From Methyloversatilis sp. (GTDB lineage Bacteria; Pseudomonadota; Gammaproteobacteria; Burkholderiales; Rhodocyclaceae): a stretch of 64,000 nucleotides of DNA. A model generated the notes under the pieces. It ran no database searches and was not told the origin of the DNA. It worked only from the letters and a program-made list of their open reading frames with translations. The stretch spans positions 1-64,000 of the forward strand of contig NZ_JAUYNV010000050.1 in assembly GCF_030698125.1 (NCBI RefSeq). Direction: 5' to 3'. This document shows, piece after piece, positions 6,859-16,582 of this stretch. The position numbers and the translations under genes are program-made. Each line of letters opens with the position of its first letter. The stretch's first letter is position 1.

Positions 6859-9765
6859 TCAGGCCTTGACGATCTGGCAGACCGTGGTCTTGGTTTCCTG
6901 CATCATCGTCACCGAGTCGTAACCGTAGGTGGTGGCAGTGTTAACCGCCTCGCCGCGCACCACCGGGGCCGCACCTTCCGGATAGCTGTCGATCAGGTCC
7001 TTGCCCATCCAGTGGCCGGCGAAGTGGAACGGCAGGAACACCGTATCGGCGCCGACCCGCTCGGTCACCATCGCCATCACCTTGATCTGGGCCCCGGTAG
7101 GCGACTTCACCCACACCATGTCCTTGTCGCGGATGCCCCGGTCATTGGCTGCACGCGGGTTGATCTCGACGAACATGTCCTGCTGCAGTTCGGCCAGCCA
7201 CGGGTTGGAACGCGTCTCGTCGCCGCCGCCCTCGTACTCGACCAGCCGGCCGGAGGTCATGATCAGCGGGTAGTCCTTGCCGACGTTTGCGAACTGGTCC
7301 TGCACGCTCTTGTACAGCGTGGGCAGTCGCCAGAACGCCTTCTTGTCGTCGTGCGTCGGGTACTTGGCGATCAGGTCGGCACGCGGCGAGAACAGCGGTT
7401 CGCGGTGCAGCGGAACGGCATCGGGGAAATTCCACACCACGGCGCGTGCCTTGGCGTTGCCGAACGGATGGCAACCGTGTTCCTTCATCGCGACGCGGAT
7501 GATGCCGCCCGACGAGTCAGTCTTCCAGTTCTTGCCTTCCGCCTTCTTCTTCTCGTCGTCGGTCAGTTCGTCCCACCAGCCAAGCTTCTTCAGCAGCACA
7601 TGGTCGAATTCCGGGTAGCCGAACTGCAGGTCGGCACCCTTCGACGCCGAGCCGTCATTGGCCAGCAGACTCACGCCGTCCTTCTCGACGCCGAAGTTGG
7701 CGCGGAAGTTGCCGCCCCCGTCCATCACGTGTTTCGACGTGTCGTACAGATTGGGCGTACCGGGGTGCTTCATTTCCGGCGTGCCGTAGCACGGCCACGG
7801 CAGGCCGAAGTACTCGCCGTCGAGTACGTAGCCCGTTTCCTTGTCGATGCCGCCCTTGGCGCGCAGCGTCTTCGGATCGAACACCTGCATGTTGCGCATG
7901 TGGATCTTCAGGCGTTCCGGCGACTGGCCGGTGTAGCCGATGGTCCAGGTACCGCGGTTGATCTCGCGCAGGATGTCCTCGACGCTGGGCTCGTTGTTCG
8001 TCACCTTCACGTTCTTCGTGAACTCGTCGGCGAAACCGAATTTCTGCGCGAACAGATACATGATGGTGTGGTCGGGCTTCGATTCCCACAGCGGCTCGAT
8101 CACCTTTTCGCGCCACTGGATGGAACGGTTCGACGCGGTGCAGGACCCGACGCACTCGAACTGCGTCGCCGCCGGCAGCAGATAGACGCCGTCCTTCCGG
8201 CCGCTGGCCGCCATCGCAGCAGTGGCCGATGGATACGGATCGATGACCACCAGCGTATCGAGCGCCTTCATGGCCTCCAGCATGTCCTTGCCGCGCGTCT
8301 GCGAATTCGGCGCATGACCCCAGAACACCACGGCACGCAGGTTCGGGTCCTGGTCGATGAATTCGTTCTTCTCGGTGACGCCGTCGATCCAGCGCGACAC
8401 CGTGATGCCCGACTTCTCCATCATCGCCTGCGACGCGAAGCGGCCTTTCAGCCACTCGTAATCGACGCCCCACACGCCGGCCCAGTGCTTCCACGAACCG
8501 GTCGCAATGCCGTAGTAGCCGGGCAGCGAATCCGGGTTCGGGCCGACATCGGTTGCGCCCTGCACGTTGTCGTGACCGCGGAAGATGTTGGTGCCGCCGC
8601 CTGCGACACCGACATTGCCGAGCGCCAACTGCAGGTTGCACATCATCCGCACGATGGCATTGCCGGTGGTGTGCTGCGTCTGGCCCATGCACCACACCAC
8701 GGTCGAGGGCTTGTTCTTCGCCATCGTTTCGGCGATCAGCTTCACCTGGTCGTCCGGCACGCCGCTGACTTCCTCGACCTTCTCCGGCGTCCACTTCATC
8801 GCCTCGTCGCGGATCTTGTCCATGCCGTACACGCGGTCTTCGATGTACTGCCTGTCTTCCCAGCCATTCTCGAAAATGTGCCGCATGATGCCGTAGATGA
8901 TCGCGATGTCGGAGCCGGAGCGGATGCGCACGAAGTGGTCGGCCTTGGCCGCGGTGCGCGTGAAGCGCGGGTCGGCGACGATGATTTTTGCGCCGTTCTC
9001 CTTCGCGTGCAGGATGTGCAGCAGCGACACCGGGTGCGCCTCGGCGGCGTTCGATCCCATGAACAGGATGGCCTTCGAGTTCTGCATGTCGTTGTAGGAG
9101 TTGGTCATCGCGCCATACCCCCACGTATTCGCCACGCCGGCCACCGTGGTCGAGTGGCAGATGCGCGCCTGGTGGTCGCAATTGTTGGTGCCCCACATCG
9201 ACACGAACTTGCGCATCATGTAGGCCTGCTCGTTGTTGTGCTTCGACGAGCCTATCCAGTACACGCTGTCCGGTCCGCTTTCTTCGCGCAGCTTGAGCAA
9301 CCGGGCTGACAGTTCGGTCAGTGCGTCGTCCCACGACATGCGCACCCATTTGCCATCGACCAGCTTCATCGGGTAGCGCAGGCGGTGCTCGCCATGGCCG
9401 TGCTCGCGGATCGCCGCGCCCTTGGCACAGTGCGCGCCCATGTTGATCGGGCTGTCGAACACCGGCTCCTGCCCGACCCACACGCCATTCACGACCTCGG
9501 CGTCGATGGCACAGCCGACCGAACAGTGGGTACAGATCGTGCGCTTGATTTCAACCTTGCCACCGGCCGCCGGCGCATCGGCTGCCCGGGCGCGCTCGAC
9601 CATCGAGAACGGCAGTGCCGACGCAAAGGCGCCGGCACCGGCCGTCATGCCGGAGCGCTTCAGAAAGGTGCGCCGGTCCATCGTGCGCGGCACGGCAGCC
9701 GACACGGCGCGCGCGAGGCGCGAGCCGCCGCGCGAGGCGGTGGCGGATTTGCGGGTCAGGGTCAT
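6859..9765 (-). CDS. Formate dehydrogenase catalytic (alpha) subunit, molybdopterin, Tat-exported
   Basis: This 968-residue molybdopterin oxidoreductase oxidises formate to CO2 in the periplasm. A twin-arginine signal RRTFLK at 31-36 sits after an extended basic leader. The Fe4S4 domain has C78, C81, C85 and C113. The metal ligand is C203 in RICHST, so this is a cysteine enzyme rather than a selenocysteine one, and H204 beside it is the usual catalytic partner. The C-terminal molydopterin-binding domain is complete. GGAGGAG lies 7 nt before the ATG. Molybdenum and tungsten forms cannot be told apart from sequence alone. The nearby mobA and moeA point to a bis-MGD cofactor. Confidence 0.96.
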   Translation of the reverse strand: MTLTRKSATASRGGSRLARAVSAAVPRTMDRRTFLKRSGMTAGAGAFASALPFSMVERARAADAPAAGGKVEIKRTICTHCSVGCAIDAEVVNGVWVGQEPVFDSPINMGAHCAKGAAIREHGHGEHRLRYPMKLVDGKWVRMSWDDALTELSARLLKLREESGPDSVYWIGSSKHNNEQAYMMRKFVSMWGTNNCDHQARICHSTTVAGVANTWGYGAMTNSYNDMQNSKAILFMGSNAAEAHPVSLLHILHAKENGAKIIVADPRFTRTAAKADHFVRIRSGSDIAIIYGIMRHIFENGWEDRQYIEDRVYGMDKIRDEAMKWTPEKVEEVSGVPDDQVKLIAETMAKNKPSTVVWCMGQTQHTTGNAIVRMMCNLQLALGNVGVAGGGTNIFRGHDNVQGATDVGPNPDSLPGYYGIATGSWKHWAGVWGVDYEWLKGRFASQAMMEKSGITVSRWIDGVTEKNEFIDQDPNLRAVVFWGHAPNSQTRGKDMLEAMKALDTLVVIDPYPSATAAMAASGRKDGVYLLPAATQFECVGSCTASNRSIQWREKVIEPLWESKPDHTIMYLFAQKFGFADEFTKNVKVTNNEPSVEDILREINRGTWTIGYTGQSPERLKIHMRNMQVFDPKTLRAKGGIDKETGYVLDGEYFGLPWPCYGTPEMKHPGTPNLYDTSKHVMDGGGNFRANFGVEKDGVSLLANDGSASKGADLQFGYPEFDHVLLKKLGWWDELTDDEKKKAEGKNWKTDSSGGIIRVAMKEHGCHPFGNAKARAVVWNFPDAVPLHREPLFSPRADLIAKYPTHDDKKAFWRLPTLYKSVQDQFANVGKDYPLIMTSGRLVEYEGGGDETRSNPWLAELQQDMFVEINPRAANDRGIRDKDMVWVKSPTGAQIKVMAMVTERVGADTVFLPFHFAGHWMGKDLIDSYPEGAAPVVRGEAVNTATTYGYDSVTMMQETKTTVCQIVKA

Positions 9766-9781
9766 GGTCGGTCTCCTCCGG

Positions 9782-9994
9782 TCAGACGCGTGCGGTACGG
9801 TAGTAATTTGCGATGTGCTCGGTCATGCGATAGCCGCCCTTCTCGTTCTTTGCCGTGAGGCCGGTCGCCGGCGCGGTGTCGCCGATCGAGCGCACCGCCA
9901 CCACGGCGGCTGCGGCGCCCACGCCACCGATACCCGCGGTCAGCAGGAAATGCCTGCGTTTGAGGTTGGCCTTGAGGTTGTCCTTGTCAGTCAT
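9782..9994 (-). CDS. Formate dehydrogenase region Tat-target small protein
   Basis: This 70-residue protein begins with a Tat-like signal (KRRHFLLTAG, then an alanine/valine-rich hydrophobic run) and ends in a short tail with GYRMTEHI and YYRTARV. It matches the small family known only as the formate dehydrogenase region Tat target. It sits 16 nt upstream of the catalytic gene, with GGAGG 8 nt before its ATG. Its role is not established; it may help export or assemble the enzyme. Confidence 0.88.
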   Translation of the reverse strand: MTDKDNLKANLKRRHFLLTAGIGGVGAAAAVVAVRSIGDTAPATGLTAKNEKGGYRMTEHIANYYRTARV

Positions 9995-10056
9995 CGTGAA
10001 GTCCTCCAGTCGTGGTCACTGCGGGTTGTGCGGGGATGTGTTGTTCAGGCATCGCG

Positions 10057-10716
10057 TCAGGCCTCGATCTGCCGCGATGCAGTTTCGATGTCGAGAAAGC
10101 AGCGCAGGTACCGGCCGGCGCGCCGGTAGAAATTTGCTTCGGGCACGGCCTCGATCGCATCGATCAGTGCGCCGTACCAGGGCTCGATGTGGGTCGCGAA
10201 AAAGCGGTCCTGCGCGGCGGCGCGATCCGCTTCGCTGCGCGTCGTATCGGTCAGCAACAGGCGCATCACGTCGGCCAGTGCCGCGATGTGGTCTTCCGGA
10301 TCGGATTCCCCTTCGGCCCGCTGCAGTCCGAGCGCAGCAAGGTCATCGCGCAATCTGGCCAGCGGCTTTTCGTTGACGAAGCCGGCAAGATGGAAGGACG
10401 CGAACGGCACGACCTGCGGGCGGCCGACGCCGCCGAACAGGGCGTCGAATTCATCCTGTGCCGCAGCAGCGTCCATCGCCGACGATGCGGCACACAGCGC
10501 GTTCCACGCGCGCGCCATCAACATGGCCTCCGCCGAGGGCGCATCGTCATCGACTGGCCAGTCGCCCGAGGCCGTCATCGTATCCAGCAGCGCAGCGTCG
10601 GGCGCCGCATGAAACAGTCGCGAAATGAGCGCGTAGTGATTGGCACGCGCCATGTCTTCGTCGCTGACCGGGTCGCGCACGAAAGCCACCGGGCGAAGTC
10701 GGGTTTCGGTGGTCAT
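10057..10716 (-). CDS. TorD-family molybdoenzyme chaperone
   Basis: This is a 219-residue all-helical cytoplasmic protein of the TorD/DmsD class, which binds Tat signals and helps insert the cofactor. The family signature is seen as a middle EFDALFGG segment, VPFASFHLAG and the later HIEPWYGALIDAI. The start is placed at the ATG that overlaps the upstream ferredoxin stop (ATGA). A longer in-frame start 66 nt upstream lies inside that gene. Its client is almost certainly the catalytic subunit of this cluster. Confidence 0.9.
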   Translation of the reverse strand: MTTETRLRPVAFVRDPVSDEDMARANHYALISRLFHAAPDAALLDTMTASGDWPVDDDAPSAEAMLMARAWNALCAASSAMDAAAAQDEFDALFGGVGRPQVVPFASFHLAGFVNEKPLARLRDDLAALGLQRAEGESDPEDHIAALADVMRLLLTDTTRSEADRAAAQDRFFATHIEPWYGALIDAIEAVPEANFYRRAGRYLRCFLDIETASRQIEA

Positions 10717-12806
10717 AGATCGAATACCGATGTTTCGCGGCCGGGGCTGTGCATCAAATCGATGACGCGGCAGTCGGCGCACATCTGCAGCCGGCGCAGC
10801 GCATCACCACCGGCAAACATCGAGTGCGCCGCCAGCTTGCCGGTCATCGCATCGATCATCTGCTTCGTGCCGAAGGGTGCGCTGCAGCGGATGCAGTGGA
10901 AAGGTTCGGCTTCGTTCAGCACGCGTTCGCGCCGTGCCGCGTCACCGGTCAGCAGACGCGCTTCGAGCGACAGCGCGTTTTCCGGGCAGGTATTCACGCA
11001 CAGGCCGCACTGCACGCAGTTGCGTTCGAGAAAACGCAGCGCCGGCCGTTCGCCGCCATCCATCAGCGCCGACGCCGGACAGGCGCCGACACAGCTCATG
11101 CACAACGTGCAGGCCGTCCGGTCGATATTCACCGTACCAAAGGGGGCGCCAGCCGGCAGTGCGATGGCTTCTGCCTTTACAGGCGCGTGACGCACCAGGT
11201 GGTCGAGACAGAATTCGAGCGCGCCGCGTTTTTCGGCCGGCAGCGCAAAAGACGCCGGCGGACAGGACATGCCGGCCGCGGGAAGCGTGCCCAGCGCCTG
11301 CGCCAGCGTCGCCGCGTCATCTGCCGTGACGGCGACCACTGCCGCCGCGGGGTAGCCAAGTGCCGCAAGCACGCTGCGACCGATGGCGATCTGCGCCGCG
11401 GTTGCCGCGGCGTAGGCATCCGGCCGGTCGCCTTGGGACAGAATGACGCATTGTGCAGCGCCGTAGGACAGGGCCGCGAACATCAGTTCGAGACCGACCG
11501 AGGCAACGTCATGCACGGCCACCGGCAGCACGTCAGCCGGCAGGCCGCGATGGCGTCCGGTCAGCGCAATCAGGTCTTCGCCCTGCGTTTCGCTGTGGAA
11601 CAGAATGCGCGGTGCGTGACCACCTGCAGCGCGCCAGGCCTTCAGCGCCGTCTTGACGCGCAGTGCAACATCGCTCGCGGACGGGTAGGCGTAGCGCATC
11701 GCACCCGTGGGACAAACTGTCGCACACGCACCGCAACCCATGCACAGATGCGGCTCGACGAACACACCATCGCCATCGGCGCGGATGGCCGAGGTCGAAC
11801 AGACGTCGATGCACTGGTTGCAGCCCTGCTTGCTGTTGCGGCTGTGCGCGCAGATCGACGACTTGTAGGTGAAGAACTTCGGCTTCTCGAATTCGCCGAC
11901 CAGGGCGGCGATCTGCTGCAGCGCCAGCGACTGCTCGAGCGGATCGCGCCCGGGTGACAGATAGCCTTGCGGCGGGTGCGGAATGCGGATCAGCGCCGGC
12001 TCGGACAGGTCGAGCACGAGATCGTAGGTTTCGCTGCGCAGCGCACCGATGGCGTCGAAATCGATGGCACCGATGTCGCGGCAGGCCGTCGCGCAGGCGC
12101 GGTGACCAGAGCAGCGCGCGGCATTCACCTGGTAGTCATAGCCGATGGCGCCTTCCGGACAGGCGTCGATGCAGGCATTGCAGCGCACGCAGGCGTCGAG
12201 GTCGATCGCGTTGGCGCGTTGCCAGCTCACTTCGAAGGCACCGAGCCAGCCGGCGACCGACACATTGCGGCCGCTGGCCACCGGGTAGTCGCGGCGCACC
12301 GGCAGCTCGGTGCGATCGTTATCGGTGATCAGCACGTTGATCGCGAGGCGCTCGCCATAGTGTTGCTGCGCGCGCTGCGCCCAGCCCAGCGCGGCGCCGG
12401 CCGGGCCGATGATCAGCAACTGGCCGGCGGATTCATAACTCACGGCCGGCACCGGTGCCGGTTCGGCCAGCCGCGCCATCGCAAGCTGTGCCGCGAGTGC
12501 AGGCTGCACGTCGGCGCCTCGCGCGCTGCGTCCGGCGATGTCCCGCAGGTTGATGAAGGTGACGCCGGACGCGCTGCCCGCGTCGTCAGCCAGCTCGCGC
12601 AGCAGAGCCGATTCCTGCGTACAGCCGACGATGGCTTCGGGCGCACTGCCGAGCAACTGCGCAAACGTATGCGCGTCGCGCCGGCACAGCTGCTGCCCGA
12701 CCTCGAGCGGCGCATCCAGCGCGAGCGCGTCCGTCAGGCGTGTAATGTCGAATGGCACCGTGCCGTTGCAACTGCACAGGTGGACCGCCTTGTCGGCGTT
12801 GTTCAT
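10713..12806 (-). CDS. Large multi-[4Fe-4S] ferredoxin of the fdh cluster
   Basis: This 697-residue cytoplasmic protein is packed with cysteine motifs. After an N-terminal LCSCNG segment there are ferredoxin pairs around residues 195-245 (CVRCNACIDACPEG, CSGHRACATAC), 310-375 (CNQCIDVC, CMGCGACATVCPTG) and 555-615 (CTLCMSCVGACPAS, CVQCGLCVNTCPEN). A C-terminal CIRC/CADC pair resembles a zinc ribbon. A cluster-free domain (about 380-500) separates the second and third sets. The start at 12806 has GGAGGAG 8 nt upstream. Homologues occur beside DUF3305/DUF3306 and fdh genes, with no proven role. It could be an electron carrier to or from formate dehydrogenase, or a cluster donor. Confidence 0.88.
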   Translation of the reverse strand: MNNADKAVHLCSCNGTVPFDITRLTDALALDAPLEVGQQLCRRDAHTFAQLLGSAPEAIVGCTQESALLRELADDAGSASGVTFINLRDIAGRSARGADVQPALAAQLAMARLAEPAPVPAVSYESAGQLLIIGPAGAALGWAQRAQQHYGERLAINVLITDNDRTELPVRRDYPVASGRNVSVAGWLGAFEVSWQRANAIDLDACVRCNACIDACPEGAIGYDYQVNAARCSGHRACATACRDIGAIDFDAIGALRSETYDLVLDLSEPALIRIPHPPQGYLSPGRDPLEQSLALQQIAALVGEFEKPKFFTYKSSICAHSRNSKQGCNQCIDVCSTSAIRADGDGVFVEPHLCMGCGACATVCPTGAMRYAYPSASDVALRVKTALKAWRAAGGHAPRILFHSETQGEDLIALTGRHRGLPADVLPVAVHDVASVGLELMFAALSYGAAQCVILSQGDRPDAYAAATAAQIAIGRSVLAALGYPAAAVVAVTADDAATLAQALGTLPAAGMSCPPASFALPAEKRGALEFCLDHLVRHAPVKAEAIALPAGAPFGTVNIDRTACTLCMSCVGACPASALMDGGERPALRFLERNCVQCGLCVNTCPENALSLEARLLTGDAARRERVLNEAEPFHCIRCSAPFGTKQMIDAMTGKLAAHSMFAGGDALRRLQMCADCRVIDLMHSPGRETSVFDL

Positions 12807-12871
12807 TGTCTGTCGCTCCTCCGGCAAAGCTTTTGCAGGCTTTGTGCCAAAGAGACGACGAAAGGAATGAC

Positions 12872-13498
12872 CTATTCCGACCGAAAACGACTTTCCGCCG
12901 GGTCGAGCAAGGTCAGATCATCGGGCGAGCCGGACAGCGCGTCAGCATGCGAGGACGAAAGAGACTTGGGCTTGAGCTCGGCCTCGGCCTCGGGCTCGTC
13001 AGGCGTTTCGGGAAGCGCTTTCGACTCGGGCGGCAAGTCAGGCAACAGTTCCGGTTCCAGCAGTTCGACCGTCGGTTCGGTCGTCGATTCGGCATCGATC
13101 ACCGGACCAAACCAGTCGGCCGGCAGCGTCGGCGACAGCGTTTCCCGCGCATGCGCAAGCTGGGCGACCATCGACGCCGGCAGCGGCTCGAAAACGCTGA
13201 AGTCTTCGATGTACACGTCCAGCCCGTCCATGGTGTTGAAGGGGCCGGCGTGGAACAGCTTTTTCAGCGCCGCGCGCTTCACACCCTCATCCACCTTGTC
13301 GCCCAGAAAGCCGCGGAAGTCGGAGTCGAAGTCGAGCGATTCGACTGGCGGCAACGGCACTTCGGGCTCGGTCTGCGGCGCTGTGGCGTCGGCCGCCGCA
13401 ACGACGACGGGCGCGGCGTCAGCCGGCGCAGATTCTGCCGCGGCCTGCTTGAGCCGCGACCAGCGACCGAGAAAGCCGCGTACCGGATCATCGGCCAT
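12872..13498 (-). CDS. DUF3306 protein
   Basis: This 208-residue protein opens with FLGRWSRLK and contains the DUF3306 core FRGFLGDKVDEGVKRAALKKLF. An acidic, proline-rich low-complexity tail rich in E, D, P and S follows. There is no signal peptide or membrane segment, so it is cytoplasmic. The ATG at 13498 lies inside the DUF3305 gene (11-nt overlap); longer in-frame starts would overlap that gene fully. Its function is unknown, but the family is found almost only in formate dehydrogenase clusters. Confidence 0.88.
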   Translation of the reverse strand: MADDPVRGFLGRWSRLKQAAAESAPADAAPVVVAAADATAPQTEPEVPLPPVESLDFDSDFRGFLGDKVDEGVKRAALKKLFHAGPFNTMDGLDVYIEDFSVFEPLPASMVAQLAHARETLSPTLPADWFGPVIDAESTTEPTVELLEPELLPDLPPESKALPETPDEPEAEAELKPKSLSSSHADALSGSPDDLTLLDPAESRFRSE

Positions 13499-13997
13499 GG
13501 CCGCCGCCCCCGTAATGGGTGTTGCCGTCACCGGTGCGCGCAAAGCGTTTCTGCCTGCGCGGCTCGGGCGCCTTCTGGAAGCGGCGGGCAAAGGCTTCGA
13601 TCCAGTCACGAATTTCGGGCGGCATCGGCAGTCCGTCCACCTTCTCGCCCGAATCCATCCAGCGTGCCGCCTCACCGTAGCTGGCGCTCAGCTGCATCGG
13701 TCGTACCGGTGGTTCGGCCTCTTCGTCCGGCCGCCACATGACGAAGATGCGCGGCTCGGCCGCGGTCACGTTGAGCAGGTAGTTGTCGGCTTCGTCGGTG
13801 TAGAGCGTGAAGTCGAGCGGCGGGAACAACCACTGCATCGCCGCTCCGGAATCGGCAAAAACCACAGGTGCTGCAGGGTTTTGCGGGCCTTCGGGCTGCA
13901 GCGCGCAAGCCTCCCACGCGTGGTCGGCCCACTTGTTGTGCAGCACCCTGCGCTCCATAATCACTGCCAGCCTGAGGGTGACCGGTTCGTGTTCCAT
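13488..13997 (-). CDS. DUF3305 protein, first gene of the fdh cluster
   Basis: This 169-residue cytoplasmic protein of family DUF3305 ([12 protein letters not shown], then [16 protein letters not shown]) ends in a short basic tail. The start is taken at 13997 with GGAG 5 nt upstream; ATG 14012 is an alternative that adds five residues. It heads the minus-strand operon and is translationally coupled to DUF3306. The role is unknown but is tied by context to formate dehydrogenase maturation. Confidence 0.87.
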   Translation of the reverse strand: MEHEPVTLRLAVIMERRVLHNKWADHAWEACALQPEGPQNPAAPVVFADSGAAMQWLFPPLDFTLYTDEADNYLLNVTAAEPRIFVMWRPDEEAEPPVRPMQLSASYGEAARWMDSGEKVDGLPMPPEIRDWIEAFARRFQKAPEPRRQKRFARTGDGNTHYGGGGHGR

Positions 13998-14074
13998 CCG
14001 CTCTCCATGCACAATCTTTTTCCTGCCTTCCTGTCGAACGGGTTCGCGACCCCGAACTTCACGCCGCGCTGCCC
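13998..14074. promoter_or_regulatory. Divergent promoter region, fdh operon / moaA operon
   Basis: Only 77 nt separate the start of the formate dehydrogenase operon (minus) from moaA (plus), so both promoters and any shared operator must lie here or inside the first codons. No dyad stands out. The regulator encoded at the end of the moaA operon is a candidate ligand for this site. Confidence 0.5.
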
Positions 14075-15163
14075 ATGAGCGAAAAGATCATACATCTGCT
14101 GGACACCCGCACCGCCGCGCGCACCGCGGCGGTCGTGCCCGACCTCGCCATACCGGCCACCGGCCGGCTGGACGACACGCGCGGCCGAGCGGTACGCGAC
14201 CTGAGGATATCGGTCACCGACCGCTGCAATTTCCGCTGCGTCTACTGCATGCCGAAAAGCGTGTTCGACAAGGACTACCCGTATCTGGCCCGCGCCGAGC
14301 TGCTCAGTTTCGAAGAGATCGAACGCATCGCCACGTTGTTCGTTGCGCACGGCGTGAACAAGCTGCGCATCACCGGCGGCGAGCCGCTGCTGCGCAAGAA
14401 CATCGAACAGCTGATCGAGCGCCTGGCGCGGCTGCCGGTCGAAATCACGCTCACCACCAACGGCACCCTGCTGCCGCAGAAGGCGCGCGCGCTGCGCGAT
14501 GCCGGCCTCACGCGCGTGACCGTCAGCCTCGATGCGATGGACGACGACACCTTCCGTCGCATGAATGACGTCGACTTCCCGGTCAGCCAGGTGCTCGAAG
14601 GCATCGACGCGGCGCATGCCGCAGGGCTCACGCCGATCAAGGTGAACATGGTGGTCAAGCGCGGCACCAATGACCACGCCATCGTGCCGATGGCGCGCCA
14701 TTTCAAGGGCAGCGGCCACATCGTGCGCTTCATCGAATTCATGGACGTGGGCTCCAGCAACGGCTGGAAGATGGATGAAGTGCTGCCGAGTGCCGAGGTC
14801 ATCGCGCGCATCCACGCCGACATGCCACTCGAGCCGATCGGTGCCAATTACCCCGGAGAGGTCGCCCAGCGCTGGCGCCATGTCGATGGCGGCGGCGAGA
14901 TCGGTGTCATTTCGTCGGTTACACAGGCCTTCTGTTCAAGCTGTACGCGGGTGCGACTGTCCACCGAAGGAAAGATCTACACCTGCCTGTTCGCCACCGA
15001 AGGCCACGACCTGCGCGCATTGCTGCGGGCAGGTCGCAGCGACGCAGACATCACGTCGGCCATCGGCGCGATCTGGCAGGCACGCGGCGACCGCTACTCC
15101 GAAGTCCGCACCGCCGACACGGCCGCCCGGCGCAAGATCGAAATGTCCTACATCGGTGGTTGA
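14075..15163 (+). CDS. moaA: GTP 3',8-cyclase MoaA (molybdenum cofactor step 1)
   Basis: This radical-SAM enzyme turns GTP into 3',8-cyclo-GTP, the first step of molybdopterin synthesis. The 362-residue product has the N-terminal cluster motif C51-x3-C55-x2-C58 ([11 protein letters not shown]), the C-terminal cluster cysteines (FCSSCTR and YTCLF) and the essential double glycine at the very end. An N-terminal extension of about 30 residues precedes the usual MoaA start. It leads an operon with fdhD, mobA, moeA and a regulator. moaC and the molybdopterin synthase genes are not in the window. Confidence 0.97.
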   Translation: MSEKIIHLLDTRTAARTAAVVPDLAIPATGRLDDTRGRAVRDLRISVTDRCNFRCVYCMPKSVFDKDYPYLARAELLSFEEIERIATLFVAHGVNKLRITGGEPLLRKNIEQLIERLARLPVEITLTTNGTLLPQKARALRDAGLTRVTVSLDAMDDDTFRRMNDVDFPVSQVLEGIDAAHAAGLTPIKVNMVVKRGTNDHAIVPMARHFKGSGHIVRFIEFMDVGSSNGWKMDEVLPSAEVIARIHADMPLEPIGANYPGEVAQRWRHVDGGGEIGVISSVTQAFCSSCTRVRLSTEGKIYTCLFATEGHDLRALLRAGRSDADITSAIGAIWQARGDRYSEVRTADTAARRKIEMSYIGG

Positions 15164-15164
15164 C

Positions 15165-15992
15165 GTGGCCCGCCTCCCCAGACCCCTGCTCACCGACGCG
15201 GCCCGCCCGGCCACGATTGAAATACCCGCCATCAACGAGCGTGGCGAAACAGTGCCGACCGCGATTGCCGGCGAACATGCGCTGACGCTGTATCTGGACA
15301 AGCGCGAACTGGTGACGCTGATGACACTCGGCGGCGCGCCCGAGGCGCTGGTCATCGGCTGGCTGCGCAACCAGCGCATGCTGGCGTCGATCGACGACAT
15401 CGTGTCGGTGCAGGTGGATTGGGAAGTCAATGCCGCCGCCATCACCACGCGCCATGGCGTGGCCGATCTCGACACCCGCATGGCCACGCGCACGGTGACC
15501 ACCGGCTGCGGCCAGGGCACGGTATTCGGCGACCTGATGGAAGACATCGAACGCATCCGCCTGCCGGCCGATGCGCGCCTCACCGAAAGCGCGCTGTACG
15601 CGATGCTCGACGTCGTTCGCACGCACGAAACCATCTACAAGCAGGCCGGCGCGGTGCACGGCTGTGCGCTGTTCCGCGGCGCCGAACTGCTGTACTTCGT
15701 CGAGGATGTCGGGCGCCACAACGCGGTCGACGCGATCGCCGGCCACATGTGGCTGGATGGCGTCGACGGCGACGACAAGATTTTCTACACCACCGGCCGG
15801 CTCACGTCGGAAATGGTGATCAAGGCGGCGCAGATGGGCATCCCCTTCCTGGTGTCTCGCTCCGGCCTCACGCAGATGGGTTATGACATCGCGCGCCAGG
15901 TCGGCATCACGATGATCGGCCGCTCGCAGGGCAAACACTATCTTCTGCTGACCGGCATGGAGCGCTTCGTGCGCGACGGAGCGGCCACATGA
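15165..15992 (+). CDS. fdhD: Formate dehydrogenase sulfurtransferase FdhD
   Basis: FdhD passes sulfur to the molybdenum cofactor and is needed for formate dehydrogenase activity. The product is about 275 residues with the family core: TTGCGQG carrying the loop cysteine, GAVHGCALF, and EDVGRHNAVDAI. It starts at a GTG one base after the moaA stop (GTG 15156 is an alternative), so translation is coupled. Only one cysteine is visible in the loop where E. coli FdhD has a CxxC. Its client enzyme is encoded on the other strand of the same locus. Confidence 0.95.
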   Translation: MARLPRPLLTDAARPATIEIPAINERGETVPTAIAGEHALTLYLDKRELVTLMTLGGAPEALVIGWLRNQRMLASIDDIVSVQVDWEVNAAAITTRHGVADLDTRMATRTVTTGCGQGTVFGDLMEDIERIRLPADARLTESALYAMLDVVRTHETIYKQAGAVHGCALFRGAELLYFVEDVGRHNAVDAIAGHMWLDGVDGDDKIFYTTGRLTSEMVIKAAQMGIPFLVSRSGLTQMGYDIARQVGITMIGRSQGKHYLLLTGMERFVRDGAAT

Positions 15993-16582
15993 GCGCAGGC
16001 ATCACCGGACTGGTGCTGGCCGGCGGACTCGGCCGTCGCATGGGCGGCATCGACAAGGGGCTGCAGGAATTCCGCGGCGAACCCATGGTCGCTCAGGTCA
16101 TCCGCCGCTTCGCGCCACAGGTCGATGCACTGATCGTCAACGCCAACCAGAACATCGAGCGCTACGCCGCCTTCGGCCACCCGGTCGTGCCCGATGTCAT
16201 CACCGGTTATGCAGGCCCGCTGGCGGGCCTGCATGCCGGCCTGAACGCCTGCCGCACGCCGCTGCTGGTCACCAGCCCATGCGACTCGCCCTTCCTGCCG
16301 CTCGATCTGGTCGCCCGCCTGCATGAAGCACTGGAACGCGAGGGCGCCGACCTCGCGGTGGCGCGCACCGGCGAGCAGTCGCATCCGGTATTCAGCCTGG
16401 TGCGGCGCCATGTCCTGCCCGGCCTGACCGATTTTCTCGACGGCGGCGGGCGCAAGGTCGACCTCTGGTATTCGGCATTGAAGGTGGTCGAAGTCAGCTT
16501 CGACGACCAGCCCGATGCCTTCGCCAACATCAACACGCTGAACGAACTGGCCGCACTCGCCGTGCGCCCCGACACGCCATGA
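15989..16582 (+). CDS. mobA: Molybdenum cofactor guanylyltransferase MobA
   Basis: MobA adds GMP to molybdopterin, giving the guanine dinucleotide cofactor used by bacterial formate dehydrogenases. The 197-residue product shows the nucleotide-binding LVLAGGLGRRMGGIDKGL at the N-terminus, PVVPD, and TSPCDSPFLP as the metal-binding segment. It overlaps fdhD by 4 nt and moeA by 4 nt, so the three are translationally linked. Confidence 0.96.
   Translation: MSAGITGLVLAGGLGRRMGGIDKGLQEFRGEPMVAQVIRRFAPQVDALIVNANQNIERYAAFGHPVVPDVITGYAGPLAGLHAGLNACRTPLLVTSPCDSPFLPLDLVARLHEALEREGADLAVARTGEQSHPVFSLVRRHVLPGLTDFLDGGGRKVDLWYSALKVVEVSFDDQPDAFANINTLNELAALAVRPDTP

Noticed and set aside
6604-9309. Open frame of 901 codons on the plus strand
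   Set aside because: It is antisense to the formate dehydrogenase catalytic gene, with the same histidine/arginine-rich shadow composition.
6859-9765. Possible selenocysteine in formate dehydrogenase
   Set aside because: The metal-ligand position (RICHST, residue 203) is an ordinary cysteine codon and the frame has no internal TGA.
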